Source: Aminiphilus circumscriptus DSM 16581
GTDB lineage: Bacteria; Synergistota; Synergistia; Synergistales; Aminiphilaceae
Direction: 5' to 3'
NCBI RefSeq assembly: GCF_000526375.1
Contig: NZ_JAFY01000002.1
Span: 496,001 to 560,000 of the forward strand
DNA length: 64,000 nt
Part shown: positions 8,223 through 16,486 of the stretch, one piece after another
How the letters are laid out: each line of letters opens with the position of its first letter
Position numbering within the stretch: position 1 is the stretch's first letter
Program-made: the position numbers and the translations under genes
The notes under the pieces: model-generated
Database searches by the model: none
What the model was told of the DNA's origin: nothing
The model's input: the letters and a program-made list of their open reading frames with translations, nothing else

Positions 8223-8303
8223 TAAGGAACCTCTGAAAAATGCCACGCCGATCTCGGAAAAACGTGATGCGATTCGAGAGAGGAGCAATTCCTGCCTGAT
8301 CAG
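8223..8303 (+). repeat. Dispersed repeat, copy A
   Basis: About 80 bp with strong similarity to 63896-63981 on the same strand; shared blocks include cctctgaaaaatgcc, cggaaaaacg, attcct and cctgatcag, with a short indel in the middle. It lies in the intergenic space between the lys promoter and the IclR gene. Function unknown. Confidence 0.7.
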
Positions 8304-8496
8304 AGCGTCCCTAAAACGGGACAGGGACAATGTCGTCTGTTCTTCTCTGCGGACGATGAGGAGCCAGTGTTTCCTGAGCCTGACGGAAGCGACCAAAGCG
8401 GCGGTGAGTTGTGTGCGTCACGTGGTGTAGAAAGGTTTTCATGGTGTTCGGCGGCGAGTCGGCAATGTTCCGGCACGAAAGAACCCGAGAAAGGGC
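8304..8496. other. Non-coding stretch downstream of the IclR gene
   Basis: No credible gene. It contains a small inverted repeat (tccctaaaacggga) next to copy A of the dispersed repeat and the 17-bp sequence aaaggttttcatggtgt shared with the minus strand near 2150-2166. Confidence 0.4.
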
Positions 8497-9273
8497 TCAG
8501 TCACTTTTCCCCAGGCTGCGGGAGAGCGTCTCCGCAGCGGTTTTCAACCCCTCCGCAAGTTCGGGAAAACGCTCTTCGGAAAAACGGAAGGTGGGGCCTG
8601 AAATGGCCAGGCAGGCCACCATGGCACCGCTTCCGTCGAAGATGGGCGCCGCCGCGGAGAAGACCCCCTCTTCTCGTTCGGCGACGCTGACGGCATAGCC
8701 GTTCGCACGCACGTTTTCCAGGCGTGATCGTATGACGGCGGGGTCGGTGATGGTGTTCGCCGTGAGGGGTTTCGCCTCGGCGATGATCTGTTCCGCTTCG
8801 TCCGGATCGGAGAACGCCAAAAAACACCGTCCGGACGCCCCTGCCCACAGGGGAAATCTCGAGCCGAGCTGGGCGGAGCGTTTCAGCGTGTGGAGGCTTT
8901 CCACCTGTTCGTAGCAGACGCGGTATTTCCCCTGCTTGATGTAGAGGTTCACCGTTTCTCCGAAGAGATTCCGGAGCGCCACCATGACGGGAAGCGCATA
9001 TTTGCGCAGGTTCAGGGACTCCTTTGCGAGTGCTCCGAGATAGATCAGGCGTGTTCCGAGACGGAAAGTCTTTGTCTCCGGATCGCGGTCGAGGAAGTGC
9101 TCCTCCACCAGGGATCCCAGAATCCGGGACGTTGTGGAAAGAGGGAGGTCCAGCTTTCTGGAGAGCTCCGTCATGCTCCATTCCGGAGCTTTTCTGGAGA
9201 AGCACAGCAATACCGCGAGAGCTTTCTTGATCGAGGTGTTTCCGGCCTCGATCTCCCGTTCTTCGTGAGGCAT
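8497..9273 (-). CDS. IclR-family transcriptional regulator
   Basis: 258 residues from the ATG at 9273, 8 bases after GGAGG; the frame extends further upstream without a site. N-terminal winged helix (about residues 14-70, with SIKKALAVLLCFSRK and LSTTSRILGSL) and a C-terminal effector domain (with SVAEREEGVFSAAAPIFDG). It is divergent from the TAXI TRAP transporter and lyase genes, and IclR-like palindromes lie in the shared region, so it most likely controls uptake and breakdown of the acid imported by that system. The effector is unknown. Confidence 0.85.
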   Translation of the reverse strand: MPHEEREIEAGNTSIKKALAVLLCFSRKAPEWSMTELSRKLDLPLSTTSRILGSLVEEHFLDRDPETKTFRLGTRLIYLGALAKESLNLRKYALPVMVALRNLFGETVNLYIKQGKYRVCYEQVESLHTLKRSAQLGSRFPLWAGASGRCFLAFSDPDEAEQIIAEAKPLTANTITDPAVIRSRLENVRANGYAVSVAEREEGVFSAAAPIFDGSGAMVACLAISGPTFRFSEERFPELAEGLKTAAETLSRSLGKSD

Positions 9274-9378
9274 GGTTCGTTCCTCCTCGTCAAAGAATCT
9301 TTCGCCTCCCCGGAGTGCAGGAGTCGTGTTTCTCCAGGGCTGTCGAAAGCACTGGATACCTCGAGTGTTCAAAAAATC

Positions 9379-9406
9379 TTGACAAGGAACTTCGAAAAGC
9401 TATACT
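9379..9406 (+). promoter_or_regulatory. Promoter of the TAXI TRAP operon
   Basis: TTGACA (9379-9384), 16 bases, TATACT (9401-9406), the best sigma70 match in this divergent region. Start near 9413, which places the IclR-like repeats immediately downstream. Confidence 0.7.
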
Positions 9407-9415
9407 TACGCCAAG

Positions 9416-9452
9416 CTTCCATATTTTAGCATATAACTTCCATATTGTGGAA
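9416..9452. promoter_or_regulatory. IclR-type operator pair
   Basis: Direct repeats cttccatatt at 9416 and 9437 are 21 bases apart, two helical turns. The second is part of a palindrome TTCCATATTGTGGAA (9438-9452) resembling IclR-family sites (TGGAA-type half sites). The position just after the promoter suggests repression by the divergent IclR protein. Confidence 0.5.
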
Positions 9453-9685
9453 TTTTGTTGGACCGGAAACAGCGTTTCGCACGAGAGGGCTTTTTTCGGA
9501 AAACGATGCAGAAGGGAGGGGGAAAGGAAGGACCACGCGGAGGAGTTGAGGCATGGGTGGCCGGCGCCGCAGTCTGACGCGACAAGGGAGACGGAAAGGT
9601 TCTTCTGTCCGCGAGCGCTATGGGGATGTTGTGAGACGTTCTGGGTTGTTTGATGTTTTTCGAGAGGGTATGGGAGGTGTTCTTC

Positions 9686-10630
9686 GTGAAGAAATGTGCG
9701 ATTCTTCTCAGTCTGATGATGCTCCTCGTTCTCTCCGCCTGTGCCGGTGCGGAGGAATTCGTCCGGATCGGCACGAGCAGTGTGGGAGGCGGCTTCTATC
9801 AGATAGGCAACGTCATCGCCCAGCTTGGCGCGAAAGTCATGCCCGAGGTGAATTTCACCGCCGTCACGGGAGGCTCCATCAAAAACTGCATCAACCTGGA
9901 CAAGAAAGAGGTCGAGCTCGGCATCGTCCAATCGGGAACACTGCTCGAGGCCGTTCAGGGCGTCGGCTCCTTCGAGGGGAAGCCGATCACGTCGCTCCGG
10001 TACATTACGGCCATCTATCCCATGCCCTGCCATATTTTGGTGAACCTCGACGCGGGAATCACCTCCGTAGCGGACATGAGGGGGAAACGCATCGACTTCG
10101 GTCCCGTAGGGGGCGGTATCGAGGTGAACACGGCCCAGATTCTCGACATTTTCGGCATCACGCCCAAGGACGTGAAGGTGGAGCGTTTCGGCAGATCCGA
10201 AGTTGCGGAGGCCATGAAGACGGGCACGTCGGACGCGCACATCTGGGCCACGAACGCGCCGAATGCGGAGGTGACGGACATGATCACCTCCGGCAAGGTG
10301 GGGCTCATCGGCATCGAGCCGGAGAAAATCAACGAGATCGTGCAGAAATATCCGTCCTTCGCCGCGGACATGATCCCCGCGAAGAGCTATGCGGGACAGG
10401 ACGGGGACCTCTTCACCGTTGCCGCCGTGGGTGCTCTCGTGGCAGGCGCGGACATGAGCGACGAACTGGCCTACAAAATCACGAAAATGCTCTATGAAAA
10501 CGAGGCGTTCCTGAAGGAGCGGCACAAGTATTTCGCGAACTTCTCTCTTCAGAAGGCCCTCGACGGGCGATGCATTCCCATCCATCCCGGCGCGGAGAAA
10601 TTCTACCGCGAGAAGGGGCTTCTGAAGTAG
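9686..10630 (+). CDS. TAXI-family TRAP transporter solute-binding lipoprotein
   Basis: 314 residues from GTG 9686, 8 bases after GGAGG; the ATG at 9650 lacks a site. The signal peptide ends in LSAC, a lipobox, so the protein should be membrane-anchored outside. TAXI features: FVRIGTSSVGGGFYQIGN at the mature N-terminus, VTGGSIKNC, and SDAHIWATNAPN in the ligand region. It would deliver a carboxylate (family members bind glutamate, 2-oxoglutarate and other acids) to the fused permease encoded next. The next gene starts about 120 bases on. Confidence 0.9.
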   Translation: MKKCAILLSLMMLLVLSACAGAEEFVRIGTSSVGGGFYQIGNVIAQLGAKVMPEVNFTAVTGGSIKNCINLDKKEVELGIVQSGTLLEAVQGVGSFEGKPITSLRYITAIYPMPCHILVNLDAGITSVADMRGKRIDFGPVGGGIEVNTAQILDIFGITPKDVKVERFGRSEVAEAMKTGTSDAHIWATNAPNAEVTDMITSGKVGLIGIEPEKINEIVQKYPSFAADMIPAKSYAGQDGDLFTVAAVGALVAGADMSDELAYKITKMLYENEAFLKERHKYFANFSLQKALDGRCIPIHPGAEKFYREKGLLK

Positions 10631-10751
10631 CGACGACGGCTTGGGAGGGATACATGTCGCTGCCGACGCGGGGCGGGGCGGAACTCCTTTTCCGTCTCTC
10701 CGGTTTCACCCGCTCCGTCCGTTTCTGTAGGATGTCATGGAGGAATGAACG

Positions 10752-12693
10752 ATGATCGGAACGCCAAACGACGGTTCCGCGCAAATGGTCTCTTCGGAAA
10801 AAAAAACCGGGGCGGAGGAAGCGCTCCTTCGCCGGGCCCGTGAAGTACGTGGTCACTGCGCTCACGGTGCTTCTCGCCGTCTTCCATCTCTACACGGCGT
10901 TCTTCGGGCTCTTTCCTTCGATGCAGCAACGGAGCTTCCACATCGCCTTCGTGCTGGCGCTGATTTTTCTCCTGTATCCGGCGACCTCCCGTTCTCCCAT
11001 GGAGCGGCCTTCGCCGCTCGACTGGATCTGTGCCGGCCTCGGGGCGTTCTGTTCTCTCTACGTGTTCTTCAACTACGACGCCATCGCCTCCAGGGCGGGC
11101 ATGTATCTGGACTACGAGATCTATCTGGGGATCGTGTTCACGGCGCTCGTCTTCGAGGCGGCCCGAAGAACCCTGGGTAATGTCATGCCCGTCTTCTGCA
11201 GTCTGTTCCTGCTCTTCGCCTATTTCGGAAGGTCTCTGCCGGGACCGCTCCGGCACTTCGGGCTCTCCATCCCCCGCATCGTGGAGGAACTCTACCTCAC
11301 CACGGACGGACTTTTCGGCCTCGTGGCGGGCGTGTCGGCCACGTACATCTTTCTCTTCATCCTCTTCGGGGCCTTTCTGGACTCCACGAAGACGTCCACG
11401 TTCTTCAACGATTTCTCCATGGCTCTCACAGGGCACATGAAGGGCGGTCCCGCACGGATCGCCGTACTGGCCAGCGCACTCATGGGGACCATCAGCGGCA
11501 GCACCTCCGCGAACGTGGCCACCACGGGGGCCTTCACCATTCCCCTGATGAAACGGGTGGGTTTTCAACCTCACTACGCAGGAGCGGTCGAGGCCGCGGC
11601 CTCGACGGGAGGACAGATCATGCCTCCCGTCATGGGGGCGGCGGCGTTCATCATCGCCGATGCTCTGGGGGTTCCCTACATGAAGGTTCTCCTGGCGGCC
11701 ATCGTGCCGGCACTGCTCTACTTCTGGGGTATCTGGTGTGCGCTGGGTATCGAGGCGGACAAGCTGGGAATCAGGGGCCTGGACCGTTCCCAGCTCCCAC
11801 GGCTGCGGGACGTGCTTTTTCGGGACGGCTACAAGGCGATTCCTTTGGCGGTGATCATCTATTTTCTGCTCCGTGGCTACAATCCCCTTTACGCTGCCTG
11901 TTGGGGCATCGGTGCCGCCGTGGTCTTCAGCTATGTGCGAAAGGAGAGCCGTCTCGATCTGAAGGGGTTGGTGGCGACGCTCGAAGCGGGATCGAAAACG
12001 GCCCTTTCCGTTGCCATCGCCTGTACCATCGTGGGTGTGGTCATCGGCATGATGGGTGCCACGGGGGTGGCCCTCAAGATCGGCGACGTGGTACTCGCCG
12101 TGACGCAGGGACGGTTCTTCCCCACCCTGGTGGTCACCATGATTCTCGCGGTGATCTTCGGCATGGGCATGCCCACAACGGCGAGCTACGTCATGACCAG
12201 TGCGGTGGCCGCTCCGGCTCTCATCCTGCTTGGGTCGGAACCTCTGGACGTGCACATGTTCGTGTTCTATTTCGCCGCCCTTTCCTCCATCACGCCCCCG
12301 GTCTGCGTCGGAGCCTACACCGCGGCGGGCATTGCCGGATCGGATCCCAACAGAACGGCGTTCACGTCGGTGAAGCTGGCACTCACAGGATTTCTGATTC
12401 CCTTCATTTTCATGTACTCCCCGGAGATTTTGCTCACCAATGTTGCCTCTCCGTGGGTCACCGGGCTCGCGGTGTTGAGCGCCTTCGCGGGGGTGTACGT
12501 TCTTGCCGTCGCCACCGAGGGATACCTGTTCTCCCCTCTGCTTTTCGTGGAGCGCCTGTGTTGTTTTGCCGCGGCGTTGTTCCTTCTTATGCCCGGATCC
12601 GCCACCGACGTGGTTGGTGTGGCGCTTTTCGGAGGAATTTTCATGTTTCAGAAATGGCGTGCGCGAAAAGGGGGCGAAAGCGGACGAGCCTGA
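10752..12693 (+). CDS. TRAP transporter fused permease (DctQM type), apparent frameshift near the start
   Basis: Main frame 10840-12693, 617 residues, about 16-18 membrane segments: a DctQ-like N-terminal part and a DctM-like part with GSTSANVATTG, GGQIMPPVMGAAAF and GMGMPTTASYVM. The in-frame GTG 10840 has no ribosome-binding site. A well-placed TGGAGG precedes ATG 10752, whose frame reaches a run of nine A (10798-10806). Removing one A joins it to the permease frame and gives a basic N-terminus (EKKPGRRKRSFAG) just before the first helix, as expected for this family. So either slippage/frameshifting, a true mutation, or a homopolymer error. Pairs with the upstream TAXI lipoprotein. Confidence 0.85.
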
Positions 12694-12788
12694 CCCGGGC
12701 AATTCCGCAGGTCTTTTTTCGCAAGGTTTTTCGAGGGCCGTGCCACATTCGGGACGTGCTCCATTCTCTCTGACGGAGGAGATTTCTC

Positions 12789-13679
12789 ATGAAGACATCG
12801 ACGAAACTCAAGGCACTCATTCAGCAGCGGAAGGCCCTGGTTGTTCCCGGAGCACACGATGTGATCTCCGCAAAGCTCATCGAAAAGACCGGTTTCGAGG
12901 CGCTCCAGGTCAGCGGCTTCGGCCTGGCCGCCACGTATCTCGGCCTGCCCGACATGGCTTTCATCACGTTCAGCGAAGTTCAGGCGTTCACGTTCAACAT
13001 CATCAAGGCCGTGAAGATTCCCGTCATGGCCGATGCCGACACCGGATACGGCAACAGCATCAACGCCATGTTCGTCACCGAGGGCTTCATTCGCATCGGC
13101 GCGGCGGGCATGAACATCGAGGACCAGTATTTTCCCAAGCGGTGCGGCCATATGGAGGGAAAGCAGATCATCCCCACGGAGGAGATGGTTCTCAAAATCA
13201 AGGCCTGCGCGAAAGTGCGGAACGAACTCGATCCGGATTTCGTCATCAACGCCCGTACCGATGCCATCGCCGTCTCCGGCATCGACGAAGCGATCCGTCG
13301 GGGAAATGCCTATGCGGATGCCGGAGCGGACATGATCTTCGTCGAGGCTCCCAGAACCCGGGAGGATATCGTCAAGGCCGTGAAGGAGATCAAGGCTCCC
13401 GTGAGCATCAATCTCTTCGACAATGTGGAGGGAGGCAAGACTCCCCTTATTCCCGTGGAGGAGCTGCGCGAGATGGGAGTCGCTCGGGTGAGCATTCCCG
13501 TGGGCACGACCTTCGCCGCCTTCCGCGGCGTGGAGCGCTACCTTGAGGCCATCAAGGGCGGAGCGCTCGCGCCGGGACGGACCGATCTCGTCTCCTCCTT
13601 CGCGGAGTTCAAGGAGGTTGCGGGATACACTACCTTCCGGACCCTCGAAAAGGAGTTCCTTCCCAAGTTCGTGGACTGA
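12789..13679 (+). CDS. Isocitrate lyase/PEP mutase superfamily lyase
   Basis: 296 residues behind GGAGGAG. Alpha/beta-barrel enzyme of the ICL/PEPM superfamily: DADTGYG with metal-binding Asp residues, EDQYFPKRCGHM with the KRCGH catalytic loop, and VINARTDA. Relatives include 2-methylisocitrate lyase, dimethylmalate lyase and oxaloacetate decarboxylase, all releasing pyruvate or a related 2-oxo acid. Being last in the IclR/TAXI-TRAP locus, it probably cleaves the imported di- or tricarboxylate. The exact substrate cannot be read from the sequence. Confidence 0.85.
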   Translation: MKTSTKLKALIQQRKALVVPGAHDVISAKLIEKTGFEALQVSGFGLAATYLGLPDMAFITFSEVQAFTFNIIKAVKIPVMADADTGYGNSINAMFVTEGFIRIGAAGMNIEDQYFPKRCGHMEGKQIIPTEEMVLKIKACAKVRNELDPDFVINARTDAIAVSGIDEAIRRGNAYADAGADMIFVEAPRTREDIVKAVKEIKAPVSINLFDNVEGGKTPLIPVEELREMGVARVSIPVGTTFAAFRGVERYLEAIKGGALAPGRTDLVSSFAEFKEVAGYTTFRTLEKEFLPKFVD

Positions 13680-13734
13680 GCGCAGACCGTCGCCCAGAGC
13701 GAGGGCGACACGCATTCCCACCGGTGACGCAGAC

Positions 13735-13767
13735 GGCAGGCGGAGAGGAAGTCCCTCTCCGCCTGCC
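13735..13767. terminator. Hairpin between converging lyase and ABC-permease genes
   Basis: ggcaggcggagagg pairs perfectly with cctctccgcctgcc around a 5-base loop. The plus strand continues gtttcgc, weakly T-rich. It lies 55 bases after the lyase stop and can serve both converging units. Confidence 0.6.
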
Positions 13768-13832
13768 GTTTCGCTGGCGCGCTGTTCCCTCGCTTTCCAG
13801 AGCTTCGAAATTCCAGGATCCCCCCCTTGCCG

Positions 13833-14570
13833 TCACAGGATCCATTTGCGGCGGATGTTCCGAAGGCTCGCCGCGAAGAGCCCGATGCAGAAGGCGCCGA
13901 GGATGGTGAAGTCCAGCGAATAGGACATGGTGTTGGTTCCCGAGACGGCACCATGGAGAAGATCCGCACCGTAAGTGAGGGGAAGTGCGTAGGACAGGGG
14001 GCGGAGAAAAAGGGGCAACCGCTCCAGGGGAACGAAGAGACCGCAGAGGAAGAGCATGGGAAAACGGAAAAAGTTGGAAAAAGTCTGGGCCTCGAAGACC
14101 TCTCGCACGGCAACGGCGATGAAGAGCCCGAAGAAGGTGGAGACCACGGCGAGAAGGAGTACTGTGGGAGCGAAGATGCCCCACGCGACGGGGGGGAGAG
14201 TGATGAAAAAGCCCGCGAGAAGCACGGGGACGAAGGCACCCGCCACGCCGAAGAGGACCGCCCCTGCTGTCTTGGCGAGCATGAGCAGCTCAAGGGAGAT
14301 GGGCGCCAGAAGGAGCCGGTCGAAGGCGCGCTCTTTCTTTTCGAAGGTCACCGTCACGGCCAGCATGGAGGTGCTGCCGAAGAGAACGGACACGGCCACG
14401 ACGCCGGGCAGGACGGAGGGGAGATCCTCCATGCCCCTGCCGGAGCGCAGGAAGAACATGCCCGTCCAGGCGAGAGGAAAGAGAATTCCCCAGCTGATGT
14501 TGGGCGGTTTCAGGTAATAGGCCCGCATGTCCTTGACGAGGATGTTCCAGAAGGCGATCCACTGCTTCAT
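13833..14570 (-). CDS. ABC-2 type transporter permease
   Basis: 245 residues, six predicted helices, typical ABC-2 exporter layout with a short cytoplasmic N-terminus and a conserved final region (PLSYALPLTYGADLLHGAVSG). It overlaps the ATPase stop by ATGA, so the two are coupled. It is the last gene of the operon arsR, cysteine-rich peptide, ATPase, permease. Substrate unknown; the ArsR-family regulator and Cys-rich peptide suggest a metal or thiol-related toxicant, which is inference. Confidence 0.85.
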   Translation of the reverse strand: MKQWIAFWNILVKDMRAYYLKPPNISWGILFPLAWTGMFFLRSGRGMEDLPSVLPGVVAVSVLFGSTSMLAVTVTFEKKERAFDRLLLAPISLELLMLAKTAGAVLFGVAGAFVPVLLAGFFITLPPVAWGIFAPTVLLLAVVSTFFGLFIAVAVREVFEAQTFSNFFRFPMLFLCGLFVPLERLPLFLRPLSYALPLTYGADLLHGAVSGTNTMSYSLDFTILGAFCIGLFAASLRNIRRKWIL

Positions 14571-15550
14571 GACGTTCCCCCCTTCGCTCCCGATTTCTCC
14601 TTTTCCCGGTGCAGTGCATCCGCCTCGATGCCCGTGATCTCCACGAAGACATCCTCAAGGGAGGGGCGGAGCCGTACCGCTTCGAGCACCTGGGCGCCGT
14701 GTTCTTCCAGAAGGCGCACGAGGGGACCGATGGCAACGGGCTGGTCCGCCTCGACGAGAAGCATGTCCTCGGCGGGACAGGAAAAGGTCAGATCGGGAAA
14801 GACTGGTGGAAGGATGTCGACAACCTCTCCGGAAAGACCGCCGCAGCAAACCCGCAGGCGATGCCGCTTTTGGAGAGGCGTGAGGAGGTGCTCCACCGAG
14901 TCGATGCGGATGATGCGCCCTTTTACCAGAAAGGCGATGCGGTCGCAGAGGCGCTCCGCCTCCTCGATGTAGTGGGTTGTGAGAAAAAGGGTCGTTCCGT
15001 CGCGATGGAGATCCGCCAGAATGCGACGGATCTGCCGGGCGCTGGCTACGTCGATTCCCGTGGTGGGTTCGTCGAGAAAGAGGATTTCCGGTTTGTGGAG
15101 AAGCCCCGCAGCGATGGTGAGTTTGCGTTTCATTCCTTTGGAATAGCCTCCGAAGAGGCGATGCCCCGCCTCGGCGAGGCCGAAGATCTCCAGGAGCTCT
15201 CCGGCACGGTGTCGGCGCTCCGTCTTGCCCATGCCGTAGAGCGCACCGCAGAAGGCGAGGTTGTCGAATCCGGACAATTCCGGATAGAGATTGCTCTCGT
15301 CGGAGACGACGCCGAGAAGGTGCTGGGCGGCCTTGGGGTTTCGTGTACAGTCGAGTCCGCCCACTCGGATCGTTCCGGCGTCAGGGCGCGCAAGCCCCGT
15401 GAGAAGGTTGATGGTGGTCGTCTTTCCCGCTCCGTTGGGGCCGAGGAAGCCGAAAAATTCACCCCGGCGGACCGAGAAGGACACGTCCGCCAGGGCCTGT
15501 ACGTCTCCGAATCGCTTGCGCAGCCCTGAGGCGACCAGAACGTCCGTCAT
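14567..15550 (-). CDS. ABC transporter ATP-binding protein (DrrA/CcmA type)
   Basis: 327 residues from the ATG at 15550. Walker A GPNGAGKTTTINLL, signature YSKGMKRKLTIAAGLL, Walker B ILFLDEPTTGID and the switch His in FLTTHYIEEAE. The C-terminal extension of about 90 residues is usual for ABC-2 exporters. Its start shares one base with the stop of the upstream cysteine-rich peptide (TGATG) and its stop overlaps the permease start, so three genes are translationally coupled. Confidence 0.9.
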   Translation of the reverse strand: MTDVLVASGLRKRFGDVQALADVSFSVRRGEFFGFLGPNGAGKTTTINLLTGLARPDAGTIRVGGLDCTRNPKAAQHLLGVVSDESNLYPELSGFDNLAFCGALYGMGKTERRHRAGELLEIFGLAEAGHRLFGGYSKGMKRKLTIAAGLLHKPEILFLDEPTTGIDVASARQIRRILADLHRDGTTLFLTTHYIEEAERLCDRIAFLVKGRIIRIDSVEHLLTPLQKRHRLRVCCGGLSGEVVDILPPVFPDLTFSCPAEDMLLVEADQPVAIGPLVRLLEEHGAQVLEAVRLRPSLEDVFVEITGIEADALHREKEKSGAKGGTS

Positions 15551-15696
15551 CACGAAAGGGGCTTTTCGTCCTCGTTGCAGATACAGGGATGGGGCTTTTC
15601 GTCGCCGTGACACTCCCGTATCCGTTCGGGCGAACATTCTCCGGGTTTGCCCTTCAGATGCTCAGGTTTTCTGCAGCAGCATTCCTTCTCACACAT
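15550..15696 (-). CDS. 48-residue cysteine-rich peptide in the arsR-ABC operon
   Basis: ATG 15696 follows AAAGGAGA by 8 bases and two bases after the arsR stop; the TGA shares its last base with the ATPase ATG. Eight of 48 residues are Cys, including MCEKECCCRKPEH at the start and a CIC pair near the end; the rest is Lys/Glu/His rich with no signal peptide. I do not recognise a family. The composition suggests a metal-binding, metallothionein-like or chaperone role. Tight spacing on both sides makes a chance ORF unlikely. Confidence 0.75.
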   Translation of the reverse strand: MCEKECCCRKPEHLKGKPGECSPERIRECHGDEKPHPCICNEDEKPLS

Positions 15697-15698
15697 GG

Positions 15699-16061
15699 TC
15701 ATTCTCCTTTCCCGAGGGGGTTGCCCTCATCAAGTGCTTTTTGCGCCGTTGAGACGGCGATGCCGTAATGTCCCTCTTCCGGAGGAGCTGCGCCGAAAAG
15801 TTCGAGTGCCGTGCCCCGCCATGCCGCTAGCGTCTCCTCGTTGATGGCGTAATGGACGAAATAGCCGCGCTTGTCCGCCCGGACGAGCGCAGCGGCCCGA
15901 AGGATCCGCAGATGTTGGGACACCGCCGCGGGGGTGATGGACAAAGCTCGGGCGAGGGCGTTGACGCAGAGCGGACGCTGTCTGAGAAGGGCGATCATCC
16001 GCACCCTTGTCTCCACGGAAAGCACTTTGAAAAGAGCGGCCAATTCCTCCGGAGTCGTCAT
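15699..16061 (-). CDS. ArsR/SmtB-family transcriptional regulator
   Basis: 120 residues behind AAGGAGG. Winged-helix repressor with ALARALSITPAAVSQHLRILR as recognition helix region and RGYFVHYAI in the wing. It lacks an obvious ELCVCDL-type metal site (the corresponding segment is RPLCVNALARAL with one Cys), so the inducer may differ from arsenite or cadmium. First gene of the exporter operon; an inverted repeat overlaps its promoter, pointing to autoregulation. Confidence 0.88.
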   Translation of the reverse strand: MTTPEELAALFKVLSVETRVRMIALLRQRPLCVNALARALSITPAAVSQHLRILRAAALVRADKRGYFVHYAINEETLAAWRGTALELFGAAPPEEGHYGIAVSTAQKALDEGNPLGKGE

Positions 16062-16075
16062 GGTGCCTCCTTTTT

Positions 16076-16124
16076 ATTTAAGTATCAACGCAGATACTTT
16101 AAATCTCCTCTCTTCATCTGTCAA
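16076..16124 (-). promoter_or_regulatory. arsR operon promoter with overlapping operator
   Basis: Minus strand TTGACA (16124-16119), 17 bases, TAAAGT (16101-16096). The inverted repeat AAGTATC-TGCGTT-GATACTT (16099-16080), extended by flanking A/T, overlaps the -10 and start region, as expected for an ArsR-type repressor. Confidence 0.65.
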
Positions 16125-16212
16125 GGAGGGTGATGAGGTTCGCATTCGCGCTCTTCCCAATTGAAGGACGCACAGAAACCGTTTTTTTACGAACGAATCG
16201 AGAGAGTCAAGC

Positions 16213-16251
16213 AAAAAGGCCCCGAGGCCGGAAAGCCCGGACTCGGAGCCT
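16213..16251 (-). terminator. Terminator downstream of the NapH-like gene
   Basis: ggccccgag (16218-16226) pairs imperfectly with ctcggagcc (16242-16250), followed on the minus strand by TTTTT (16217-16213). The rest of 16130-16486 shows no gene. Confidence 0.55.
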
Positions 16252-16486
16252 GCGTTCATCTCCATGTGGACACGTAAAATTTCTTGAGCGCTTCGGAAGA
16301 CCAAGGATAGATCGATAACACACAAGATCTCTCGCACAAGTGCGAGGAACGGATCAAAGGGACTTGATCGTCCCCCCTCATTTTTTGCATGTCATGCCTT
16401 CCGAGAGAAGAAGGAAGAAGGTGCGTCTCATCGTTGCCGGACGAACAACATACGGCTGCGGTCTGGCTCGGCTCGAATTCCGGCGT

